Source: Tetracentron sinense (Eukaryota > Streptophyta > Magnoliopsida > Trochodendrales > Trochodendraceae). From it: a stretch of DNA of 64,000 nucleotides. Below, piece by piece: positions 1 through 10,036 of the stretch (position 1 is the stretch's first letter; each line of letters begins with the position of its first letter). The DNA lies in the NCBI GenBank assembly GCA_015143295.1, contig CM026551.1, positions 14,123,827 to 14,187,826 of the forward strand, given 5' to 3'. The notes under the pieces were generated by a model. That model was not told the DNA's origin, ran no database searches, and saw only the letters and a program-made list of their open reading frames with translations. A program made the translations under genes and the position numbers.

Positions 1-89
1 GGCGACTCACAACTCAATTACAATTTATCACTATTCCTTATTCGGATTTATCCTGATCGGGAATGGAGGGTAAAATTCAGGTACCCACA
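1..89 (+). repeat. Partial 5' LTR of the Tat/Ogre-like element
   Basis: This is the last 89 bp of the left LTR. It matches 9948-10036 with one mismatch and ends in CA immediately before the primer-binding site. The rest of this LTR and its target duplication lie left of the window. Confidence 0.9.
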
Positions 90-91
90 GC

Positions 92-109
92 TGGCGACTC
101 TGCTGGGGA
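92..109 (+). other. Primer-binding site, tRNA-Arg type
   Basis: TGGCGACTCTGCTGGGGA lies two bases after the left LTR. It is the expected complement of a plant tRNA-Arg 3' end, as used by Ogre/Tat elements. It fixes the element's orientation as plus. Confidence 0.8.
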
Positions 110-1029
110 CTCTGGTTTCGCAGACCAGTATTCAAGCCAAAATCTAAGTCTGAATCAAATACTGGAAACCACATCAGAATCTTTCAATTTCATCTATTTG
201 TTATTTCATTCATTCATTATTATTAAAACCTCAGACATTTGTTTGCAAAACTTAGCAACTTGCCTAGGGTTCCATTTTTATTCATTGTTTGATTTTGAGT
301 GATTCATTCATATTCATTGCATAATAGAATAAGAACCCTACACTTATCTAGATTGGATCTGGTAAGCTTACAATCGAGGGATGGTTATCCCCGATGCTGG
401 AGCCCAAAGATCTGTGGAAAGTATTGGTTGTAGACCGAGAGATGGTTATCTCCGGTTAACGCAACTGGTCTTTCCCACTTGCACCAATCATTCCTTTTCA
501 GGTATGTTTTATACCGGAGAGTCGCATATACGGTCAAGTGCTCCTCAACCTTATAGTAAAAAACCTGCATACACCAGCATGAGCATGTAGATTATAAATC
601 GTTGTTTCGGCATAAACCAAGAGCTACCCGTCAGAAGGGACAACCATATCTTTATTCTACTCTTGGTTTAAGCCGCTCCCTCATTTCTGTTTAGATATAG
701 GGATTTCCTTATCCCTATACCTAACCTATTTTGGAGCTTGTGTGAGCTAAATTTGATGTTAGATAGGTGTGGACCCTAACCCTTCTTAGCCAACTCAACA
801 CATGTGTGAGGCTAATACCCTAGATCAAACTGGTCAAGGGGCAACCAACCAACCTACATTATAATGGGTTGTATGGACTCTCATTTTTTCAGTTTTATCT
901 TGACCCATTTGGGCTCTGGATTCCTATCCACTCACCCCAACGGGTTACACGCGTTGAATTAGCTCACCCTTAAAATATGTTAATTCTTTCAATTCAATTC
1001 ATTCAATTTCGTTTCAAATCTCAATTCCT

Positions 1030-1470
1030 ATCGGCACCATCCATCTTCTGAGTTACATCTAATTCAGGTTTTTTTTAGTCAAAATTTATTTTGATTAATC
1101 CATATCACCATCCATTTTCTGAGTCATATCTAACTCAGGTTTTTTTTAATCAAAATTTATTTTGATTAATATCCAATCCAGTTCTGAGTTACATCTAACT
1201 CAAGTTTTTTTAGTCAAAATTTATTTTGATTAATATCCAATCCATACCAACCCATCCATCTTTTGAGTTACATCTAACTCAGGTGTTTTTAGTCAAAATT
1301 TATTTTGATTATATCACCCTAATTCATCATTTAAGTTTCCATCTAACTCAAATTTGTTTTTTTTAATCAAAACTCATTTTGATTAATTTATATTTAATTC
1401 ATTTCATCACTATTCTTTATCCAAGTTTACATCAAACTCAGGTATTGTTTTTTTTAGTCAAATTCATTTA
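1030..1470 (+). repeat. Tandem repeat, about 65-bp unit, in the element's 5' internal region
   Basis: About six or seven degenerate copies are seen. Each unit contains a short palindromic part (GAGTTACATCTAACTC), then a T-run, then AGTCAAAATTTATTTTGATTA. Each unit could fold into a small hairpin. There is no coding potential. The block lies between the primer site and the gag-like relic. Confidence 0.75.
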
Positions 1471-2222
1471 GACTAATTCACATTCAATCCATTGCATTCA
1501 AATTTATTCTTATTTGTTTCTATCAAGATTCAAATTCATTCGTTGGCATTATCATTCATCATGTTATTTTGAGCGTAACTCAGTCATTTCTTTCAAAATT
1601 TAAATTCAAATTCATTCTACTTAAATTCAATTCATCATGTGCATATCTTGATTGCATCATCATGCATTAGGTCTAGTTAAGTCTGGTCCATCTGTATGCA
1701 GTATCACATTGGCAACTGATCCTTCAAATTTGGGTAATTTCTTCAAGCCGCAGGGATTCCCCTGGCTATGAACTAGCAATGCTAGCAACTATTCCCAGAA
1801 AAAAAATGCCCTAGATCACAGATCCAAGGGGCATATCATGGTTGCTTGATTTTGTTACCCATTTATTGAAAGATCAGTAATAGAATCCGGCCCAAGCACA
1901 CAGCACTCAGCATCCATATCTTCATCATTGTATAAACAGAATGTTGTTCATTTGTATAAAGGGTCCATCAACATGTCTTGAAACACATCTTGTGCATGAT
2001 CATCATCCATCCTGTATATCACCATCTCACATTTGTTTGCATGCTCTCCTCATCTTCTATGTCCTGCATGCCATGTATCATCCTTTAAGTTATCATGTCA
2101 TCACTTACATCATCATTTCATCTTTTGAGTCTTATGTCTAATGTCAACTCGCTCTATGTTCTCAGTTCTTATCCTTCCCGAGTGGCAAATTGAGAGACAA
2201 TCTCATCAAGACCGTCTGAAAA

Positions 2223-2705
2223 ATGGAGCAAGACGAAGCATCAAAAGATCAAGAGAAAATCATAGAAATCCTCCATAGGAATGTTCAGGGCATCCAGTTC
2301 AACATGCGAAGTGTCATTCATTCTCTTGACAGGCTTACAACGGCACTTGAGCAAATCCAAAATCATCCTCGAACCGTTCAACCAGTCATCCAAAGCCAAA
2401 ACTGCATTTCACGCCAGGTTAGGGCACCATCCAGAAAGTTCACTCCACTACCCTGCAAACTTAGCCAGTTTCTTCCATTCCTCATATAGAGAGAATTAGT
2501 CGCACCCCGACATCCTACACCACTGCCAACCAATCCGTCGTGCAATTTTCACACGGACCAATACTGTGCATTCCATCAAGGGCCCGAACATTGCACTGAC
2601 CAATGCTTTACCCTGAAGCACGCAGTCCAGGATTTAATCAACCAGGGCGATATCGAAATAGGACCTGGTAATGTCTTTGTAGCTGGATACCCCTTTTACT
2701 AAGAC
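2223..2705 (+). pseudogene. Gag-like relic of the Tat/Ogre-like element
   Basis: The conceptual protein beginning at 2223 has an N-terminal helical, coiled-coil-like stretch. Sequence up to about 2700 includes a Cys/His-rich segment (CAFHQG, then HCTDQC) of the kind found in Tat/Ogre gag regions. It is broken and short compared with a working gag. No pol domains follow it. The assignment is by motif only. Confidence 0.55.
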
Positions 2706-5100
2706 AGGCCCATCCATCCAAACCAATGAGCCGCTCTGTGTCATTCGAGCTTCCAAGGCAGAAGAGATGATTACAGCATCACCAGTAAGCTTGCTATTAT
2801 GAGATTGATTAGACCATGTTTCAAACTTCGTTTGTTCAAATTTCTTTTTGTTTTTTGTTGGCCCTAGTGGTCAAGGAAGTCTGTAAAAATTCTCTTTTTA
2901 AAGTCAAGCCTTGTATAATCCTTTTTTATAAAATGGTACTCTTTTTTTAAGCATGACTCAACCTTTTTGCAAAATGTCCAAAAAAGGTTCATGATAGCAT
3001 GACCTAAGTCTTCTCAGAAAGAGTTAGTGATCTGAAGCAAGAAAAAAAAAAAAAGAGTTTTGTGCTAACTAAGCTTGTTGGTCTAATGAGGGATTGCCCA
3101 AACATTCACCAAGCCATCCACTTCAAATTCATAGTACCCAGGGGCAGCATATGTCAATGAGTAAAAAAAAAAAGGGGACCTCCCGAAAAGAGACCCTCGA
3201 CCTCGCTGAGCCAAACCAAGTAAGAGAAAACTCAATAATGACCCTAAACATGCAAAGATTAGCACCTTGCCGAGCCAAGTGTTGAGGCCGTACGGACACT
3301 ACCTACAGTATGCTTGCATGATCTCCTGAAGCACTCAATTCGCTCCCTCAATTTCAAGCTTCCAATCGTCAATACATGCAGAGCATTCATTAAGCAGATT
3401 GGGGCATCATCAGGATAGACATCTTGCAGTCTAAGACATGGGCAATGCCACCATTCGAAGCTTGATCATCCACGCATTGAAGAAATACGATACAATACGA
3501 GAGGTCAAGCTATCAAACCATAGATACTTGTATGAACAAAATCAAAGGAAGCAAAGCAAATTCCAGTACATCTCAGACAATTAAGCTGCCACATCAGCCA
3601 AGGCCACAGTCAAAGCACAGAGGAATATGATCACATCATTACACAAGAATCATTAGCTCATTCAGTACCAGGGGCAAAATATGTCCAGCTTTGAAGACCC
3701 ATATGGTTGGTCAAAGATTCTCTGAATACTCTTTAACTCAGCCACATGGATGACGAAGACCTCCCAGAGCCTGTCAGCATAGATCAGAACAGAGAAGCAA
3801 CATGCTCAATATCTTGCCAGGAAACTGCCTGTACTCTTAGTCACTTTGGGAAATGAAAGAAGGCCATGTTTGGCACACCATTCCTCCCTGTTTATAACCC
3901 ATCAAATTCATGAAGACCGCTAGTTAGCCCTTTGAGCCTAATAGCCTTTCTTTCATTACACTTTCATACTGAGACACCTTCTGCAAAAGTTTTTACAAAG
4001 CATGAACTACGTCATGACCTGATCCTGAAAAGGGTACGGTCAAATCAACCAGCTTTCTTGAGCAAACAAAAGTGTCTCAAAAGAAAAATCAAGCAAAAGC
4101 CAAAAAAAATCAAATCACAAGAAAAGACAAAAGTCAAAGCTCTACAAAACTGCTCAAGAAAATTCAAAACAAAAAGGGTGTCCCAAGATTTCGGACCCCT
4201 TAGCCTACGTTTCGTCCTATCTCAAGTCCTCCTAGATCCCTCAGAGATTAAGAGTACTGGCAAGTTGACAGACAAGTATCCAGCAGCTGTATCAAATCCA
4301 CCAGGTAATGACAGGAGATGACATTTTGACTCAGAAAATCGCAGGCCCAGTGAAAACCAGAAATGACGCTGTGGCGCAAAAATTATGCGAGCCCAGCCTT
4401 GATGTTGTTATCAGGGGCAAAAAAGGGAACAAGTAAATCAACTTCGCAGGCATGAGTGAAAATCGAAAACGGCCTCATTGCGCAAAAATTATGCGATCCC
4501 CAGACTTGGTCATTCCAAGGGTAAAAAAGGGAAAAGTTGAACTCTGATAACAGGATCTTGACAATGGTTATCCTAGATCCCCAACAACATATCTGCAAGC
4601 AGCTCAGATTGAAGAATTCAACGTCATTTACAATCCAAAGCCCTTGGCTCTAAGCAAAACCAGATTCAGCATGCAATAAAGTCAGAATTGAGTAACTATC
4701 TTCCTTGGCTGAGCACAGAAGATCAACATTGCTCATTGCTATATCCTGTCATTTGGGGGCAAAGCATTCAATCTTCAGTAAAGGCAAATCCCCTCACAAA
4801 CCAACAAACAAAGAAAACACTTATTTTGGAAAAGTCGAAAGTCATTTGTTTTCAAAACAGTTTTATTTTAGTCTGTAATCAGCGTCTAAATGTGGTTTAT
4901 GACTTGGTCAAAATCAATCTCACTATAGCAAGCTCTCCAACAAAAGCAGGCAAAGCCTAGGATCTCAAGTCATCAAGAAGTGAGAGCAAGACTGGATTAT
5001 AGAGCGAGTCGTGTTCATCGCATGTCATGCACACGCATATGTTAACTACATCGCACATTGCACATGCTTCACAAATTGCATACCAATACATGTACATTCA
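2706..5100 (+). other. Internal non-coding region of the LTR element
   Basis: I recognise no domain here. There are A-runs at about 3041-3055 and 3168-3178 and a lysine-rich open stretch at 3932-4321 that resembles no known family. Two short segments around 4380 and 4485 repeat each other (CGCAAAAATTATGCGA), which suggests local duplication. It is best read as leftover sequence of a large retrotransposon derivative. Confidence 0.6.
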
Positions 5101-5117
5101 TACCAATTTCCATTATC

Positions 5118-5340
5118 TTTGTTAGCCACCCTCATTCGGTGCACCTTAGATACATTATGTTTGATGTGTCGCTCTTTATTAACCACCCTCATTCGGTGCA
5201 CCTCAGATGCATCATGTTTGATGCATCGCTCTTTGTTAGCCACCCTCATTTGGTGCACCTCAGATACATCATATGATGCATTGCCCTGTGCTAGTCACCT
5301 CATTTGGTGCACCGCTTGATATGTTTTATTTGACACATTC
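5118..5340 (+). repeat. Tandem repeat, about 57-bp unit, four copies
   Basis: Units begin CACCCTCATTCGGTGCACC and contain palindromic GATGCATC and TGCATC cores. From 5341 to about 5820 it grades into a looser repeat of CACACATTCACAATGTTAG-type units. All of it lies in the 3' untranslated part of the LTR element. Confidence 0.75.
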
Positions 5341-6044
5341 ACTATGCACATACATTCACAATGTTATCTACACTACTTGTTTTCACATAGTTTATCACAC
5401 TACGCACACACATTCGCCATGTTAGCTCACTAGGCATACACATTAAGTAAGTCACACTCTGCATAGATTAGTTGCATTATGCTTACTTCCACTTAGGTGC
5501 ATACTGTATAGCCACCACATGTGTTTGCACTACACACACATTTGTAGCTCACTGTGCAAGTACATTCACAATGTTAATAACACTTTGCACACACATTCAC
5601 ATAGTTAACCGCACAGCATTCACAATGTTAGTTGCTCTCTGCACACACATTCCACGTGGTCAACCATGCTGTGCACACATAATCACGATGTTAGTCGTAC
5701 TATTCACAAACATCTGCACCACAAACACTCACAAAATAAGTCGCACTCTATGGAGACACATCCACGTAGTTGCACTATGCACTCATATCACACGTAACAA
5801 ACTACACACACGTCCACTAGCCAGGTGAAATAAGTGAACATTGATTCTCAAAAGGGTCTCTCAGCTTTCCGTAACCATTTCCTTGCGCTCCATGCACATC
5901 TTGGCATCCTGTATACATTCCCAGCACTCCGTACGCATCCAAACATTCTGTATGTACACCCTGGTACCTCGAGTGCACCATTCTGGCATTCCTGTGGATT
6001 GCACAACACCTGTAAACTAAAATTCATGCACTTGTCGCGCAAAC

Positions 6045-7375
6045 CTACTGGCTGACATCGCCCCGCTTGTCATCCACCCTGCCAATCTGGCTGACATCGC
6101 CTCGCTTGTCATCCACCCTTTCAGTCTGGCTGACATCGCCCCGCTTGTCATCCACCCTTGCAACCGGTTGACATCGCCCCACTTGTCATCCACCTTTACA
6201 AACCGGCTGACATCGCCTCGCTTGTCATTCACTCTTGCAATCCGGCTAACATCGCCTCGCTTGTCATCTACCATTGCAGTTCGGCTGACATCGCCCCGCT
6301 CGTCATCCACCCGTGCAATCCGATTGACATCGCCCCGCTTGTCATCCACCCTTACAATCCGGCTGACATTGCCTCGCTTGTCATCCACCCTTTCAACTGG
6401 TTGACATTGCCTCGCTTGTCATCCACCTTTCAAATCGGCTGACATCGCCTTGCTTGTCATCCACCCTTGCAACCGGCTGACATCGCCTCGCTTGTCATCC
6501 ACCTTTCAAACAGGCTGACATCGCCTCGCTTGTCACCCACCCTTTCAAACCGGCTGACATCACCCCACTTGTCATCCACCCTTTCAACCGGCTGACATCG
6601 CCTCGCTTGTCATTCACCTTTTCAGTCTGGCTGACATCACCCCGCTTGTCATCCACCATTGCAACTGGCTGACATCGCCCCGCTTGTCATCTACCCTTGC
6701 AACTGGCTGACATCGCCCCGCTTGTCATTCACCTTTGCATCTGGCTGACATCGCCCCACTTGTCATCCACCCTTGCGTCTGGCTGACATCGCCCCGCTTG
6801 TCATCCACCCTTGCAACTGGTTGACATCGCCCCGCTTGTCATCCACCCTTGCGTCTGGCTGACATCGCCCCGCTTGTCATCCACCCTTGCATCCGGCTGA
6901 CATCGCCCCGCTTGTCATCCACCCTTGCAATCCGGCTGACATCGCCTCGCTTGTCATCCACCCTTGCATCCGGCTGACATCGCCCCGCTTGTCATCCACC
7001 CTTGCATCCGGCTGACATCGCCCCGCTTGTCATCCACCTTTGCAATCCGGCTGACATCGCCTCGCTTGTCATCCACCCTTTCAGTCTGGCTGATATCGCC
7101 CCGCTTGTCATCCACCTTTCAAACCGGCTAACATCGCCCCGCTTGTCATCCACCTTTACAATCTGGCTGACATCACCCCGCTTGTCATCCACCCTTGCAT
7201 CCGACTGACATCGCCCCGCTTGTCATCCACCCTTGCAATCCGGCTGACATCGTCTCGCTTGTCATCTACCCTTGCAGTCCGGCTGACATCGCCTCGCTTG
7301 TCATCCACCCTTTTAAATCTGGCTGACATCGCTATGGTTGTCATCCACCTTTTTCAATTTGACTGACATCGTAAT
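6045..7375 (+). repeat. 39-bp minisatellite in the 3' UTR of the Tat/Ogre-like element
   Basis: About 34 head-to-tail copies of a unit containing GCTGACATCGCCCCGCTTG then TCATCCACCCTTGCAATCCG are seen. Unit lengths run mostly 38-40 bp and the linker varies (GCAACCG, TTTCAAACCG, GCATCCG). Because 39 is a multiple of three, the array stays open in several frames and gives spurious repetitive peptides such as DDKRGDVSR. Variable 3' UTR minisatellites are a known feature of Tat/Ogre elements and a known source of plant satellite DNA. Confidence 0.92.
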
Positions 7376-8431
7376 ATGTTGTCATCCCTTCTTTATGAAT
7401 ATGCTTCTTTCTTCCCTCCGCAATGAGGCAAAGAACTATCTCTCCCATATCTCGAATGTTTCATCACCAAGGATGAATCATTCATTTCTTCTCTATCCCC
7501 CAACAATTGAACATGTTTTCCCATCAACCTCGTCGTCTAGGATCTCATTTATGGCAAGCAGTCTAAGTATACTTTAGCTTTTCCTTTTTGACTCTTTTGT
7601 CTTCAAAATCACAACTTTTTCTGCACGTGCAAAATTGAGGTCTTATAACCTTTGTCGTTCACGTGCCCGCACCCTCCGACAAAGAGGGGCAACTGTAAGC
7701 ACCCCAATTTTGCACCCCTATAGCCTTTTTTATACTCTTAAAAACCCTTTTAAAAATCCTCTTTTACAACCCTCTTTTCAGGTGTTTTGATTTTCAAAAA
7801 CTACCCCTAGGGTGAAAAATGATCAAAATGCCCCTAGGGTAAAAAAATGACCAAAATACCCCTGAAAATGTGCTAAAAAGTTTTCATTTGGTTCAAAATG
7901 ATTTTACAAATTTTTTGATGAATTTTGCCTATTTTGAGGATTAAATTGGACTTAAAATGGTTGAAATTGACCGAAATGCCCCTGGAGTGTAAATTGACCA
8001 AAATACCCCTAAAAAGTTCTGAAAAATCCACGTTTTATCTAAAATATTATTTTGGATTTTACCAGTTCAATTTTGACTATTTTTGGGCTCAGAATGTGCT
8101 TAAAACGATAAAAACAGTTTTTCGGCAAATAGGAGTATAAACAAAAAAACCCAAAAATCAGTTTTTTGAAGGGCCAAACAGGCTCTAAGGGGCAAGCTCG
8201 CCCTTTTAAAAGGCGTGGGACCATGTGGGCCCCACTTCCATGGCAAACTTCATTTTTTATTATTATTTTTGTTCACAATTAAATATATTAAAATCTCGCC
8301 GTTTAAAAAGGCGCGGATTTAGAAATATCCCCGTCGACGTGTTGCCGACTTACTGTTCGCACCGCTTTACTATTCATTAAAATATAATAAATCGCGCCCT
8401 TTAAAAAGGCGCGGGCACTACTCCGAGACCC

Positions 8432-8439
8432 TATAAATA
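8432..8439 (+). promoter_or_regulatory. TATA box of the LTR promoter
   Basis: TATAAATA lies in a GC-rich context after three copies of a CGC(C/G)(C/G)TTTAAAAAGGCGCGG-like motif at about 8298, 8394 and nearby. Transcription would start about 30 bp downstream, near 8465, in a CT-rich stretch. Confidence 0.6.
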
Positions 8440-8672
8440 CCCCTCCTCCCTTCCTTCAAAAATCATTCATTTTTCACTCCTCTCTCCTTGGTTTTCCGAG
8501 TTTCATTTCCGAAACACTAAATCTTTAGTTTTTTTTGGAGAATCCCTCTTTGTCCGAAAGTTCGCCGTACTTTCAGGCAGGTAATCCCTCTATCCCTAGT
8601 CTTGCTTTCAACTTTTTAGCTTTATTAAATTGCTTAGTTTCTAGTTTTTGTCTTTAATATCTAGTTTAGACT

Positions 8673-9050
8673 ACTTGCCTGTCGAACCTCTGCCCAAATC
8701 CCGGTTCAAATATAGCCTCGCTTAGTCGAACCCCTGCCCAAATTTCAGTTCAAATATAGCCTCGCCTAGTCGAACCCCTGCCCAAATCCCAGTTCAAATA
8801 TAGCCTCGCCTAGTCGAACCCCTGCCCAAATCCCAGTTCAAATATAGCCTCGTCTAGTTGAACCCCTGCCCAAATCCCAGTTCATAGCCTCGCCTAATCG
8901 AACCTCTGCCCAAATTCCAGTTCAAATATAGCCTCGCCTAGTCGAACCCCTGCTCAAATTCTAGTTCAAAACTAGTTTCACATAGTCAAACCTCTGCCCA
9001 AATGTCAATTCAAAATATAGCCTCGCTTAATCGAACCTCTGCCCAAAAAC
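8673..9050 (+). repeat. Tandem repeat, about 43-bp unit, inside the LTR
   Basis: About eight or nine units contain TAGTCGAACCCCTGCCCAAA and CAGTTCAAATATAGCCTCGC, with one shortened unit near 8880. They lie downstream of the LTR TATA box, so they would be in the transcript leader. Confidence 0.85.
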
Positions 9051-9335
9051 CCTGATTAAACCCCAGCTAAACCCTAATTAAACCCCAGTTAATCCTGATT
9101 AAATCCCAGTTAATCCTAGTTAAACCCCAGTTAACCCTAGTTAAACCCTGATCAAGCCCTAGTTAACCCCAGTTAAACCCTGATTAAACCCCAGTTAATC
9201 CTAGTTAAAATCTAGTTAACCCTAGGTAACCCTACCTAAACCCGAGGTAAACCCTACCTAAACCCTAGCTTAACCCTAGGTAAACCCTGGCTAAACCCTA
9301 GTTAAACCCTATCTACCTATTCAAACCCTTGTCAG
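9050..9335 (+). repeat. Degenerate AAACCCTAGTT array (telomere-like) inside the LTR
   Basis: About 20 variants of TAAACCC(T/C)(A/G)(G)TT follow one another. The unit looks like, but is not, the plant telomere heptamer CCCTAAA: it is longer (about 10-13 bp) and irregular. It directly follows the 43-bp array. Confidence 0.75.
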
Positions 9336-10036
9336 AGCCTCGATTCAAACCCTGTTCAAATACCCACCGCCAGGCTCCTCAGCACGAGCTTAAAAGGCCA
9401 TTTCGCTCCCAAATCAGCGAAATCCATCAAATCAAATCATCCAAACATCGTTCCTCAGCACGAGCTTAAAAGGCCACCTCGCTCCTCAACACGAGCTTAG
9501 AAGGCCACCTCGCTCCTCAAATAGGAGCAACAACCCTCAAACCTTTCAATCACTCACAATCCAGTCCAATCAAACCAAATCAAACCATCAACTCCCATCC
9601 GGAACTACGTGTGGCTTGATTCCACTAACTGTGGATACGTAAGCAACCCTGATCGGGTTCAGCTCTTCCTAGGATAGAATCCCTATTCCGTTTCTACTCT
9701 ATCCATCTCAATTCATGTATTTCATTCAATATTACATTGCTCAGCATATAGATAAAATTGCAAGCTTCTTTATGGTTTCATTTATTTGATTCAGACTTAG
9801 GGAGTAGGTAACTATCTCCGGATGGGGGTTTAGGGGTGCCTAACACCTTCCCCTAACTCAACTGAATCCCTTACCCTGACCTCTGATTTCCAGACTAAGC
9901 CTTATCCAACAATTTCAGGGACCTATTTCCCTCAGAATTAGATAGGTGGCGACTCACAACTCAATTACAATTTATCACTATTCCTTATTCGGATTTATCC
10001 TGATCGGGAATGGAGGGTAAAATTCAGGTACTCACA

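Larger units (their letters stand above)
1..10036 (+). mobile_element. Tat/Ogre-like Ty3/gypsy LTR element, non-autonomous (left end outside window)
   Basis: The first 89 bases are repeated almost exactly at 9948-10036, and both copies end in CA. The left copy is followed after two bases by a primer-binding site of tRNA-Arg type, and the right copy is preceded by a purine-rich tract and begins TGTAAGCACC. This gives LTR, 7.6-kb internal region, LTR on the plus strand. A tRNA-Arg primer site, long LTRs and tandem repeats just ahead of the 3' LTR are known traits of the Tat/Ogre lineage. The interior holds a gag-like relic but no recognisable protease, RT, RNase H or integrase, so it resembles a large retrotransposon derivative that depends on enzymes from elsewhere. 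It is a broken fossil with its coding capacity essentially lost. The two LTR ends differ at one base in 89, which suggests a fairly recent insertion, but the sample is too short to date. It is inserted in a LINE. Confidence 0.85.
7694..10036 (+). repeat. 3' LTR of the Tat/Ogre-like element, 2343 bp
   Basis: It starts TGTAAGCACCCC directly after a purine-rich tract (AAAGAGGGGCAAC) and ends TACTCACA. It contains a TATA box near 8432, so U3 is about 740 bp. Two tandem-repeat blocks lie in the transcribed part. Just outside, LINE coding sequence resumes at 10037. A five-base target duplicate would be TTCTC if the left flank, outside the window, matches. Confidence 0.9.

Noticed and set aside
3932-4321. 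A 129-residue lysine-rich open frame
   Set aside because: Low-complexity composition in the non-coding interior of the LTR element, with no family resemblance.
5011-5828. Cys/His-rich open frames on both strands
   Set aside because: They arise from the 57-bp and CACACATTCAC repeats of the LTR element, not from a zinc-finger gene.
6017-7344. Open frames on both strands with DDKRGDVSR or LTSPRLSST repeats
   Set aside because: They are translations of the 39-bp minisatellite. The unit is a multiple of three, so frames stay open by construction. There is no sign of selection on protein.
6045-7375. CRISPR-like array
   Set aside because: The whole 39-bp unit repeats with point changes and there are no unique spacers. 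The setting is a plant LTR element.
9050-9335. Interstitial telomere tract
   Set aside because: The words are AAACCCTAGTT variants of uneven length, not runs of CCCTAAA, and the block lies inside an LTR.
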